From an uncultured Clostridium sp. (lineage in GTDB: Bacteria; Cyanobacteriota; Vampirovibrionia; Gastranaerophilales; Gastranaerophilaceae): 12,473 nt of DNA. Below, piece after piece: positions 1 to 6,341 of the stretch. The translations under genes and the position numbers were made by a program. Numbering within the stretch: position 1 is the stretch's first letter; each line of letters starts with the position of its first letter. The notes under the pieces are model-generated. The model saw only the letters and a list, made by a program, of their open reading frames with translations, was not told where the DNA came from and did no database searches. The stretch covers positions 1 to 12,473 of the forward strand of contig CAUDIU010000049.1 in NCBI GenBank assembly GCA_958449715.1, read 5' to 3'.

Positions 1-596
1 GCAAAGAATTTACTAATGCAGAAAATGTAAAACAAATTGCTCAAAATATGGTCAACAAAAACAAATTAAATGTTAATGTTGACTTTATTGATGCAAATAA
101 CATAAATAAATACCCTAAAGTTCTACAAGAAGCACTAAAACCTGTTGCAAGAGGAGAAAACGCATTTTATACTGACCAATTTAAACTTGCAGTAGCACCA
201 AAGAATAAACCTTCTTTAATATTACATGAATTAGGTCATGCCATAAACGCACACAAAGGTAAATTCTTAAAATTTTTACAAAAATCAAGAATGTTTGTAT
301 CTGCAGTTCCAACTGCACTAATAATGCTTAACGGACTATCAAAACAAGATGATAACAAACCTAGCTTCATTGAAAGAAATGCCGGTAAAATTGGTTTTGC
401 GGCATTTTTACCAACAATTATAGAAGAAGGTCTGGCATCAATTAGAGGAGTAAAAGCAGCCAAAGCAACACTTGGTAACTCTGTAAATCTTAAGCCACTA
501 AAAAGAAATTACTTCTTTGCTTGGCTAACTTATTTAATTGCCGGCATTGGGCTTGGAGTTGCAGCCAAACAAAGTGTTATAGAAAATAAAAGATAA
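1..596 (+). CDS. HExxH-motif membrane protein, putative zinc metallopeptidase (5' end outside window)
   Basis: The reading frame is open from the first complete codon (position 3), with no stop before the ATG at 48. That ATG has no Shine-Dalgarno sequence, so the gene almost certainly begins upstream. Counting from that ATG, residues 60-64 read HELGH, the zinc-binding and catalytic HExxH motif of gluzincin peptidases. About 60 residues later comes EEGLAS (126-131), where the glutamate is a plausible third zinc ligand. Hydrophobic stretches lie at about 83-96, 115-125 and 155-174, so the protein is probably membrane-bound with a short basic C-terminus (ENKR). I do not recognise a named family. 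Substrate and physiological role are unknown, and peptidase activity is inferred from the motif alone. No clear terminator follows, and the tRNA promoter starts 16 nt after the stop codon. Confidence 0.75.
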   Translation, partial: KEFTNAENVKQIAQNMVNKNKLNVNVDFIDANNINKYPKVLQEALKPVARGENAFYTDQFKLAVAPKNKPSLILHELGHAINAHKGKFLKFLQKSRMFVSAVPTALIMLNGLSKQDDNKPSFIERNAGKIGFAAFLPTIIEEGLASIRGVKAAKATLGNSVNLKPLKRNYFFAWLTYLIAGIGLGVAAKQSVIENKR

Positions 597-612
597 AATA
601 ATAAAAAACCTC

Positions 613-641
613 TTGACGTAAAAAAATGTTTATCATAGAAT
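613..641 (+). promoter_or_regulatory. sigma70-type promoter of tRNA-Pro
   Basis: The -35 box TTGACG (613-618) and -10 box TAGAAT (636-641) are separated by exactly 17 bp. Each matches the consensus in five of six positions. Transcription would start near 648 and leave a leader of about 30 nt before the mature tRNA at 680. Confidence 0.75.
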
Positions 642-642
642 A

Positions 643-659
643 AAACTTGTCGCAAGTTT
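643..659 (+). other. hairpin in the tRNA-Pro leader
   Basis: A perfect 7-bp inverted repeat, AAACTTG then CAAGTTT with a TCG loop, lies at the predicted transcription start and upstream of the mature tRNA 5' end. No U-run follows, so it is not a terminator for the upstream gene. It could affect pre-tRNA processing or be incidental. Confidence 0.4.
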
Positions 660-679
660 AGCGATTGAAAATTAAATAT

Positions 680-756
680 CGGGATGTGGCGCAGCTTGGT
701 AGCGCACCTCGCTTGGGACGAGGGGGTCGCACGTTCAAATCGTGTCATCCCGACCA
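680..756 (+). tRNA. tRNA-Pro (anticodon TGG)
   Basis: A full cloverleaf can be drawn. Acceptor CGGGATG (680-686) pairs with CATCCCG (746-752), and the D stem is GCGC/GCGC. The anticodon stem CCTCG/CGAGG encloses loop CTTGGGA with anticodon TGG at 714-716. The T arm has loop TTCAAAT (734-740). Discriminator A753 is followed by an encoded CCA (754-756). The UGG anticodon reads CCA and, by wobble, other proline codons, and CCA/CCT dominate proline codons in the neighbouring genes. The tRNA has its own promoter and terminator and so is a single-gene transcription unit. Confidence 0.97.
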
Positions 757-761
757 TTTAG

Positions 762-791
762 AAAAGATTGACAACAAGTCAATCTTTTTTT
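762..791 (+). terminator. rho-independent terminator after tRNA-Pro
   Basis: Stem AAAAGATTGAC (762-772), loop AACAA and GTCAATCTTTT (778-788) are followed by further T residues. It begins six bases after the tRNA CCA end and separates the tRNA from yidC. Confidence 0.85.
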
Positions 792-806
792 ATTGTTTAC
801 AATTTA

Positions 807-835
807 TTGACTTGACTCTACTTTTATAATAAACT
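807..835 (+). promoter_or_regulatory. possible promoter of yidC-queA
   Basis: A perfect -10-like TATAAT lies at 825-830, but no good -35 stands 16-18 bp before it. A TTGACT at 807-812 would pair at 17 bp with the weaker TAAACT (830-835). A second, overlapping TTGACT lies at 812-817. A promoter here is likely because a terminator lies just upstream, but the exact boxes are ambiguous. Confidence 0.4.
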
Positions 836-878
836 TCTGGAGAAGAGATTTTACACTATTAAATGAGGATTAGGGAAA

Positions 879-1967
879 TTGGATTTTACAACTTTAACTA
901 TTGAAGCTCTAAAAGCACTGGCTTCTATTGTAGGAAATTACGGACTTGCGATTATATTATTAACAGTTGTTATAAGACTTGCTTTATGGCCTTTGAACGT
1001 ATCTCAACAACGTTCTATGAAAATGATGCAAAATTTACAACCAAAAATTAAAGCTATTCAAGACAGATATAAAAGCGACCCGCAAAAAATGCAACAAAAA
1101 CTTATGGAATTTTACAAAGAACATAAGTTTAACCCAATGGGCGGCTGTTTACCTTTATTAATTCAATTACCAATATTCATTCTTTTATATTCAGCTTTAA
1201 TGAGCCCTCAATTTATTCAAATTGCAGGTGATACATCTTTCGGTTTTTTAAGCAGACTTGATACAACATTAAGAGCGACAGCAGGACGTTCTTTTGATGG
1301 CACATTCGGAGTTTCACAAGGTGATACATTTACTTTAGGAAAAACTGCTACTGTATATTTACCTGATGAAACTTTAGAAAATGTAAAAATTAAAGATCCA
1401 AATAAAGCTATAGAAATTCAAGGCGAATTTAAACCTGGTGAAAATATTGATTTTAAAATTGACTTAGATCACTTGAATTTAAAATTCGCTCAACTTGACC
1501 AAATTCAAAAAGCAGAAATATCAGTCACTGATATGACAAATAAAGAAGTTGAAAAAATTACATTTACAAAACAAGGAAGCGTATTAGCAGCATCTGTACC
1601 AACTATTGTTGCTGCAAGATCTTTCCACTGGGATGTATTTGTTTTAATCGCTTTATTTGCACTTACAATGTTCGCATCACAAAAAATCATGATGGCAACT
1701 CAAAAACCTAAAGATGGAGCTGTTGACCCAACTCAAGAAGCTATCCAAAAATCAATGGGTACATTTATGCCAATTATGATTATCGGTACATTTGTAATAA
1801 TCCCAATTCCTGCAGGTGTTCTATTATATCTTGTTACAAGTAACATAATACAAATTTTGCAAACTGTTATCGTTAATAAACAAATTGATAAAGAACAAGA
1901 AAGAACAAAAAATATCGTAACAGATTCAGATATTGCAGGTGCAAAAAAAATTGAACCAAAGGAATAA
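879..1967 (+). CDS. yidC: membrane protein insertase YidC/Oxa1, cyanobacterial-type with a large insert
   Basis: YidC inserts and folds inner-membrane proteins, alone or with the Sec translocon. The start is TTG at 879. An in-frame stop lies just upstream (864-866), GAGGA and AGGG stand before the TTG, and the next in-frame ATG (1017) would remove the first membrane segment. Segment 1 (about 20-40, YGLAIILLTVVIRLALWPLN) holds the conserved groove arginine, R33. A basic coiled cytoplasmic hairpin follows (about 43-85), then segment 2 (88-108, GGCLPLLIQLP), segment 3 (252-272) and the C-terminal pair (about 294-330, IPIPAGVLLYLVTSN). Residues ~110-250 form an unusually long soluble, beta-rich-looking insert between segments 2 and 3, as I recall for cyanobacterial YidC. 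There is no large N-terminal periplasmic domain of the E. coli kind. It is 362 residues long, and queA begins 8 nt after its stop. Confidence 0.95.
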   Translation: MDFTTLTIEALKALASIVGNYGLAIILLTVVIRLALWPLNVSQQRSMKMMQNLQPKIKAIQDRYKSDPQKMQQKLMEFYKEHKFNPMGGCLPLLIQLPIFILLYSALMSPQFIQIAGDTSFGFLSRLDTTLRATAGRSFDGTFGVSQGDTFTLGKTATVYLPDETLENVKIKDPNKAIEIQGEFKPGENIDFKIDLDHLNLKFAQLDQIQKAEISVTDMTNKEVEKITFTKQGSVLAASVPTIVAARSFHWDVFVLIALFALTMFASQKIMMATQKPKDGAVDPTQEAIQKSMGTFMPIMIIGTFVIIPIPAGVLLYLVTSNIIQILQTVIVNKQIDKEQERTKNIVTDSDIAGAKKIEPKE

Positions 1968-1975
1968 TAAATAAA

Positions 1976-3073
1976 ATGCTTTTATCTGAATATGATTACA
2001 ATTTACCTGAAGAATTAATTGCGCAGTTACCTGCAGACAAAAGAGATAATTCGAGAATGATGGTTCTAAACCGAAAGGATAGAACCATTTCTCATAAACA
2101 TTTTTATGACATTGTAGATCTAATTGATAAAAATTCTCTTTTGGTTATGAACAACACAAAAGTTCTACCTGCACGTCTTATCGGGCATAAAGACACAGGA
2201 GCTAAAATTGAAGTATTTTTATTAAAACAAGCTGAAACTCAAAGTTTAGAAGAAAATATGCAAAACCCAATGTGTCGGGTCAAGCAGCTATGCTTGTGGG
2301 ATGTGCTAATTAAACCTTCTAAAAGAGTCAAACCTGATACAATTATTAAAATCAGCGATGAATTATCAGTAAAAGCAATTAAACGATTGGAAGAAAACGG
2401 AGAATGGCTTGTTGAATTAATCTTTGACGGGAACAATGTTCTTGATGTCCTCCATAGAAACGGTCAAATTCCATTACCACCATATATTGAAAGAAAAATT
2501 CAAAATGAAGACTTAAAGAAACTTGATTTTGAAAGATATCAAACAGTATATGCTAAAGATGAAGGTTCAGTAGCTGCCCCAACTGCCGGATTACATTTTA
2601 CTCAAGAAATTTTACAAAAGCTGCAAGATAAGGGAGTTGAATTAGCATATGTCACCTTAAATGTAGGCTTAGGAACTTTCAGACCGGTTCAATGTGAAAA
2701 CGTTGAAAATCACAAAATGCATTCTGAAACATTTGAAATTTCGGAAAAAGCTGCAGAGCAAATTAACAGAGCAAAAAAAGAAGGGAAACAAATCATAGCA
2801 GTAGGCACAACAACTGTTAGAACTCTTGAAACAGCTTTTCAAAAATATGGATGTATACAACCTTGTCATGACCATTCGGAATTATTCATATATCCACCTT
2901 ATGAATTTAAAGTTATTGACAAACTTATTACAAATTTCCACCTACCAAAATCTACACTTCTAATGCTTGTAAGTGCATTAGCTGGAAAAGATTTTATATT
3001 TGAAGCATATAATGAAGCAATAAAAAACAATTACCGCTTTTTCTCATATGGTGATTGCATGTTTATTAATTGA
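1976..3073 (+). CDS. queA: S-adenosylmethionine:tRNA ribosyltransferase-isomerase QueA
   Basis: QueA transfers and isomerises the ribosyl part of S-adenosylmethionine onto preQ1 in tRNA, giving epoxyqueuosine at the wobble position of GUN anticodons. Family signatures are plain: an N-terminal YDYNLPEELIAQLP, MNNTKVLPARL, GQIPLPPYIER, the run EGSVAAPTAGLHF, VGLGTFRPV, HKMHSE, AVGTTTVRTLE, TNFHLPKSTLLMLVSA and a terminal SYGDCMFI. The protein has 365 residues, although it ends soon after SYGD and lacks the short tail of E. coli QueA. The extra length is mostly an in-frame insert of about 17 residues between KIEVFLL and WDVLIKPSKRVK, described separately. AAGGAA lies 11 nt before the ATG. It is probably cotranscribed with yidC. 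No other queuosine gene is visible. Confidence 0.96.
   Translation: MLLSEYDYNLPEELIAQLPADKRDNSRMMVLNRKDRTISHKHFYDIVDLIDKNSLLVMNNTKVLPARLIGHKDTGAKIEVFLLKQAETQSLEENMQNPMCRVKQLCLWDVLIKPSKRVKPDTIIKISDELSVKAIKRLEENGEWLVELIFDGNNVLDVLHRNGQIPLPPYIERKIQNEDLKKLDFERYQTVYAKDEGSVAAPTAGLHFTQEILQKLQDKGVELAYVTLNVGLGTFRPVQCENVENHKMHSETFEISEKAAEQINRAKKEGKQIIAVGTTTVRTLETAFQKYGCIQPCHDHSELFIYPPYEFKVIDKLITNFHLPKSTLLMLVSALAGKDFIFEAYNEAIKNNYRFFSYGDCMFIN
2265..2300 (+). repeat. palindromic in-frame insertion within queA
   Basis: This is a G+C-richer segment inside queA. It has a perfect inverted repeat CAAGCA (2281-2286), GCTA, TGCTTG (2291-2296), a second one ACCC (2265-2268)/GGGT (2277-2280), and outer CCCA (2266-2269)/TGGG (2297-2300). 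It encodes PMCRVKQLCLW, using CGG, GTC, AAG, CAG and TTG where neighbouring genes mostly use AGA, GTT/GTA, AAA, CAA and TTA/CTT. It falls where QueA homologues I recall are about 17 residues shorter. That resembles a small palindromic element inserted in frame, but repetition elsewhere in the genome cannot be seen here. Confidence 0.4.
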
Positions 3074-3115
3074 CATTTTAATAAATATCATTAATGCAAA
3101 TAGAGGATACGGAAA

Positions 3116-3146
3116 TATCTGATTTTATATAAAATAAAAACAGATA
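3116..3146 (+). repeat. nested inverted repeat before the transglycosylase gene
   Basis: TATCTG (3116-3121) and CAGATA (3141-3146) flank a perfect 14-bp palindrome, ATTTTATATAAAAT (3122-3135). The structure ends 14 nt before the ATG at 3161, so it could be an operator or a leader hairpin near the ribosome binding site. No T-run follows, so it is not a terminator for queA. A TTGACA overlaps the queA stop (3070-3075) but lacks a convincing -10 at the right distance. Confidence 0.4.
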
Positions 3147-3160
3147 AGGGTAGAGGTGGT

Positions 3161-3871
3161 ATGTTTTCACAATTTATTCAAAATCTATTAAATACAGGCG
3201 GACAAGCTCAAGCAATGCAACGTTACGCTCAGCTTTCTAATAAAGTTAATAATTTGACTGCAACAAAAGAGCCTCAAAATCCGCTTGATGCTATTTATCC
3301 AAATAATGGAAAAATAAATTCCCCATCATTTGAAAAAGTACTGCAATCTACTACAAAATCTAATTTCGGATCATTATTACTTAATCCTGAATTAAAAAAA
3401 GTAAATGCAAATATAATTAACCAAACTCCTCAAAGCAGTTTTCAAAACGCTCTAATAGAAGCAAATGCTATTCAAGCAAACACTCAATCAGCAACAAAAT
3501 CTCAAATTTTAAATGTTGTTAATCAAATTGCAGAAAAACATGGTGTTGACGAAAAATTAGTACAAGCTCTAATTAAACAAGAATCAGGATTTAACCCAAA
3601 AGCAAAATCAAAAGCAGGAGCGATGGGATTAATGCAATTAATGCCTTCTACTGCTAAAAATTTAGGAGTGCAAGACCCTTACAATATAGTCCAAAACGTT
3701 GAAGGCGGAGTAAAATATTTAAAATCTATGTTAAACAAATATAATGGGAATGTAATTTTAGCATTAGCCGCATACAATGCTGGTCCTGGAGCTGTCGATA
3801 AATATGACGGAGTGCCACCATACAAAGAAACTCAAAATTACGTTAAAAATATTTTAGCCAACTATCTATAA
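3161..3871 (+). CDS. SLT-family lytic transglycosylase without visible signal peptide
   Basis: Lytic transglycosylases cut the MurNAc-GlcNAc bond of peptidoglycan and leave 1,6-anhydro-MurNAc. Residues ~113-236 form a complete SLT (Slt70/MltC-type, GH23) domain. The catalytic glutamate is E141 in IKQESGFNP, followed by GAMGLMQLMPSTA (153-165), the AYNAGPGAV motif (204-212) and a YDGVPPYKETQNYV end. Residues 1-112 are polar, rich in Gln, Asn and Ser, and probably disordered. There is no hydrophobic N-terminal segment or lipobox, so no Sec signal is visible. The substrate is outside the cytoplasm, so export may be non-classical (for example through an envelope apparatus) or the enzyme may act during lysis. 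The ATG follows a GAGGTGGT run that sits very close, with AAGGG slightly further up. The next gene has its own promoter. Confidence 0.88.
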   Translation: MFSQFIQNLLNTGGQAQAMQRYAQLSNKVNNLTATKEPQNPLDAIYPNNGKINSPSFEKVLQSTTKSNFGSLLLNPELKKVNANIINQTPQSSFQNALIEANAIQANTQSATKSQILNVVNQIAEKHGVDEKLVQALIKQESGFNPKAKSKAGAMGLMQLMPSTAKNLGVQDPYNIVQNVEGGVKYLKSMLNKYNGNVILALAAYNAGPGAVDKYDGVPPYKETQNYVKNILANYL

Positions 3872-3880
3872 TTAATAATT

Positions 3881-3909
3881 TTGCACAATTTTGTTGTTTT
3901 TGCTACAAT
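3881..3909 (+). promoter_or_regulatory. extended -10 promoter of the mlaD-lpxK-nth operon
   Basis: The -35 box TTGCAC (3881-3886) is followed after 17 bp by TACAAT (3904-3909), which is directly preceded by TGC (3901-3903), an extended -10 element. Transcription would start near 3916. AGGAAAGG (3921-3928) then lies 6 nt before the mlaD ATG, giving a very short leader of about 20 nt. Confidence 0.75.
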
Positions 3910-3934
3910 AAAATAAAAGTAGGAAAGGCATCAA

Positions 3935-5296
3935 ATGAAATTTTCATCATCTTTTAAAGTAGGGCTTTTAACATTATTAGCATTAGTGCTTTTAATCGTA
4001 GTAGTTTTCAAGGTTAAAGGTCGAACTTTTTCATCTGCAGACAGAATTGAAATACAATTCAAAGATGTAAACGGCATGCGTCCGGGGGCAGGTGTTCAGA
4101 TGATGGGGTTAAGAGTAGGACAAGTTGAAGAAATTACCCCAGTAATTGATGGTGAAAATAGTTATGTTAAAGTAAAATTTGTTATAACTGAACCTAATGT
4201 AGAAATACCTAAAGCATCAATATTTTCTATACAACAATCAGGTCTTATTGGGGAATTATTTTTAGAAATCACACCACCCAAAACAAGAACTGTATTTATT
4301 CCAATGGTAAATAAAGATATTCTTTATAAAGATGACGATGTTGAAATGAAATTGGATAAAAAATTCTATGATGTAGAAAAAATTACAAACATTGAAGTTG
4401 TATCAAAAGATGTTGTTCCATATTCAATGAAAGATAGCATTAAAACAAATTATGCATATAAAATTGATTATGTAATTAATCTTCCTGGTCTTATTCTACC
4501 GGAATTTTTAAAGGGCAAAGTAGTTAAATCAAATGGAACAAATAAACTATTGATTTCAACTTTAGATGATATTACATTGCCATATCCAAATCAAAAATCA
4601 CCTTATACAATAATTGAACCGATGAGAATAGCTGATTTTATGGATTGGCAATATAGAGCAGCTGAATCTTTGACAGAAACCAATAAAAAGATTAATGATT
4701 TATTATCTGATGAAGTAATCGCAGAATTAAAAATGTCAGTCAGAAATATTAATTCTTTAACAGGGCAAACAAGCGATACTATGGCTAAATTAAATGGATT
4801 AATTGATGACTCAAGCAGCGATTTAAGACAACTTATGGTAATGATGGATAAGGCTACAACTGATTTCAATATGTTGTCTTATAACATTAATAACATAATC
4901 GGAGATCCACAATTTAAAACAACAATGTTATCTACAGCAAATTCAGTTGATAAATTATCTCAAAACCTAAATAAATTAATTGGAAATGAACAAGAAGCTG
5001 AACAAATGGCTGAAGATATAAGAGCTATTACACATAACGTAAATGAAATAAGCGGATATGTAAATTCTCTTACAAAAGACGATCAGCTTAAAAAAGATAT
5101 AAACAGAGCTGTTGCAAATGTTAATACTGCAATGGTTGATATTTCAACAACACTTGAAACTGTTAATAAATTAACACCTGAAAAGAAAACTGAATTACAA
5201 TCAATTATTGAAGATACTAGAGTTACAACCTGCAATTTGAGAAAATTCTCTGAAAAACTTAACAAGAGATTTTTACTTTGGAGATTAATGTTCTAA
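3935..5296 (+). CDS. mlaD: MCE/MlaD-family lipid-transport protein
   Basis: MlaD-type proteins are the periplasmic, inner-membrane-anchored substrate-binding parts of ABC systems that carry phospholipids between the inner and outer membranes. The N-terminus has one membrane anchor (about 8-27, GLLTLLALVLLIVVVFKV). The MCE domain follows at ~36-116, with RIEIQFKDVNGMRPGAGVQ, GLRVGQV and the hydrophobic QQSGLIGELFLEI stretch typical of the central pore loop. Residues ~117-230 form a further soluble region. About 231-445 is a long polar helical stretch of repeated Asn/Leu/Asp-rich heptad-like turns that may form an extended tunnel or coiled coil. The end, KRFLLWRLMF, is amphipathic and could contact membrane. 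At 453 residues it is far longer than E. coli MlaD (about 180) and resembles the longer cyanobacterial/plastid TGD2-type forms. No permease (MlaE) or ATPase (MlaF) gene is in view. Confidence 0.88.
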   Translation: MKFSSSFKVGLLTLLALVLLIVVVFKVKGRTFSSADRIEIQFKDVNGMRPGAGVQMMGLRVGQVEEITPVIDGENSYVKVKFVITEPNVEIPKASIFSIQQSGLIGELFLEITPPKTRTVFIPMVNKDILYKDDDVEMKLDKKFYDVEKITNIEVVSKDVVPYSMKDSIKTNYAYKIDYVINLPGLILPEFLKGKVVKSNGTNKLLISTLDDITLPYPNQKSPYTIIEPMRIADFMDWQYRAAESLTETNKKINDLLSDEVIAELKMSVRNINSLTGQTSDTMAKLNGLIDDSSSDLRQLMVMMDKATTDFNMLSYNINNIIGDPQFKTTMLSTANSVDKLSQNLNKLIGNEQEAEQMAEDIRAITHNVNEISGYVNSLTKDDQLKKDINRAVANVNTAMVDISTTLETVNKLTPEKKTELQSIIEDTRVTTCNLRKFSEKLNKRFLLWRLMF

Positions 5297-5315
5297 AATT
5301 TGATAGGAAAACAAT

Positions 5316-6341
5316 ATGAATTTAAAAACAGAAATTTCCAAAATACATTATGATAAAAATGCAAAAGGTTTAATTATAAAAATTCTAGAATTCGCTTCAA
5401 TATTCTATGGATTAGGAAGTGGTTTAAAAAACCTACTTTATGACAAAAATATAATCAAACCTAAAAAAGTAAATGCTTTTGTTATTTCTGTAGGGAATTT
5501 GACAACAGGAGGAGTAGGAAAAACTCCAGTTGTATCAGAAATTGCTAAATATTTTATTGGAAAAGGAGAAAAAGTTGCAATAATTTCTCGCGGTTATGGA
5601 GGAAAACTTTCCAATAAAAATATAAATATTATCTCAGATGGAGAAAAAATATATTATAATGCAAATTTATCTGGCGATGAACCTTATTGGTTGGCACAAA
5701 ATACAAAAGGGGCAATAGTTATCACTTGTAAAAACAGATACAAAGCCGCTGAATATGCTATTAATAAATTCGGAGCTACAAAAATTATACTTGATGACGG
5801 GTTCCAACACAGAAAACTCCATCGAGATTTAGATATTGTCTTAATGGATAGCAAAATGGGATTTGGTAACGAAAAATTACTACCTGCAGGACCATTAAGA
5901 GAAGGAACTGAAGCTCTTTCAAGAATTAATAAATTAATTATTGTAAGCAAAGATATTGACCATTCAAGAGCAGAGAAATTATCAAAAATAATGGGTAAAA
6001 AATTAAAAGTTCAAACAAAAGTCTGCTATACAGAACCTGACATAGTATACAATATTAAAACAGGAGAATTTTTACCTAAAAACAGTGAAATTACAGCAAT
6101 CTGCGCAATTGGTCAACCAACACAATTTTATAACTTTTTGAAAGATTATAAAATAAAAAATACCAAAGATTTTGATGACCATCATCTATATACAGAAGAA
6201 GAAATTCCTCAAGGAACAATTGTCACAACAGAAAAAGATGCCGTAAAAATGGCAAACTTTGAACGAAAAGATATTTATGCTTTAAAATTAAAAACTGTAA
6301 TTAATACTGAGGAACTATTAAATAATGCAGACAAAAATTAA
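5316..6341 (+). CDS. lpxK: tetraacyldisaccharide 4'-kinase LpxK
   Basis: LpxK phosphorylates the 4' position of the tetraacyl disaccharide-1-phosphate to make lipid IVA, at the inner face of the inner membrane. Visible signatures are the Walker A/P-loop GNLTTGGVGKTP (60-71), SRGYGGK (91-97), GDEPYWLAQ (120-128), DDGFQHRKLHRDLDIV (160-175), the LPAGPLRE loop (189-196), AIGQP (264-268), DDHH (287-290) and TTEKDAVKM (304-312). A hydrophobic N-terminal helix (about 19-42) matches the membrane-associating helix of the family. Its 341 residues are normal length and all key motifs are intact, so the organism probably makes lipid A. AGGAA lies 6 nt before the ATG, 19 nt separate it from mlaD, and its last 17 nt overlap nth. 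Confidence 0.95.
   Translation: MNLKTEISKIHYDKNAKGLIIKILEFASIFYGLGSGLKNLLYDKNIIKPKKVNAFVISVGNLTTGGVGKTPVVSEIAKYFIGKGEKVAIISRGYGGKLSNKNINIISDGEKIYYNANLSGDEPYWLAQNTKGAIVITCKNRYKAAEYAINKFGATKIILDDGFQHRKLHRDLDIVLMDSKMGFGNEKLLPAGPLREGTEALSRINKLIIVSKDIDHSRAEKLSKIMGKKLKVQTKVCYTEPDIVYNIKTGEFLPKNSEITAICAIGQPTQFYNFLKDYKIKNTKDFDDHHLYTEEEIPQGTIVTTEKDAVKMANFERKDIYALKLKTVINTEELLNNADKN

Noticed and set aside
48..50. ATG at 48 as the true start of the first gene
   Set aside because: There is no Shine-Dalgarno sequence before it, and the frame is open with gene-like codons back to the window edge, so it is most likely an internal methionine.
530..757. Minus-strand open frame of 75 codons beginning MVGMTRFERATPSSQARCATKL
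   Set aside because: It is the antisense reading of tRNA-Pro, a classic spurious protein prediction over tRNA genes, and it overlaps a coding gene and a promoter.
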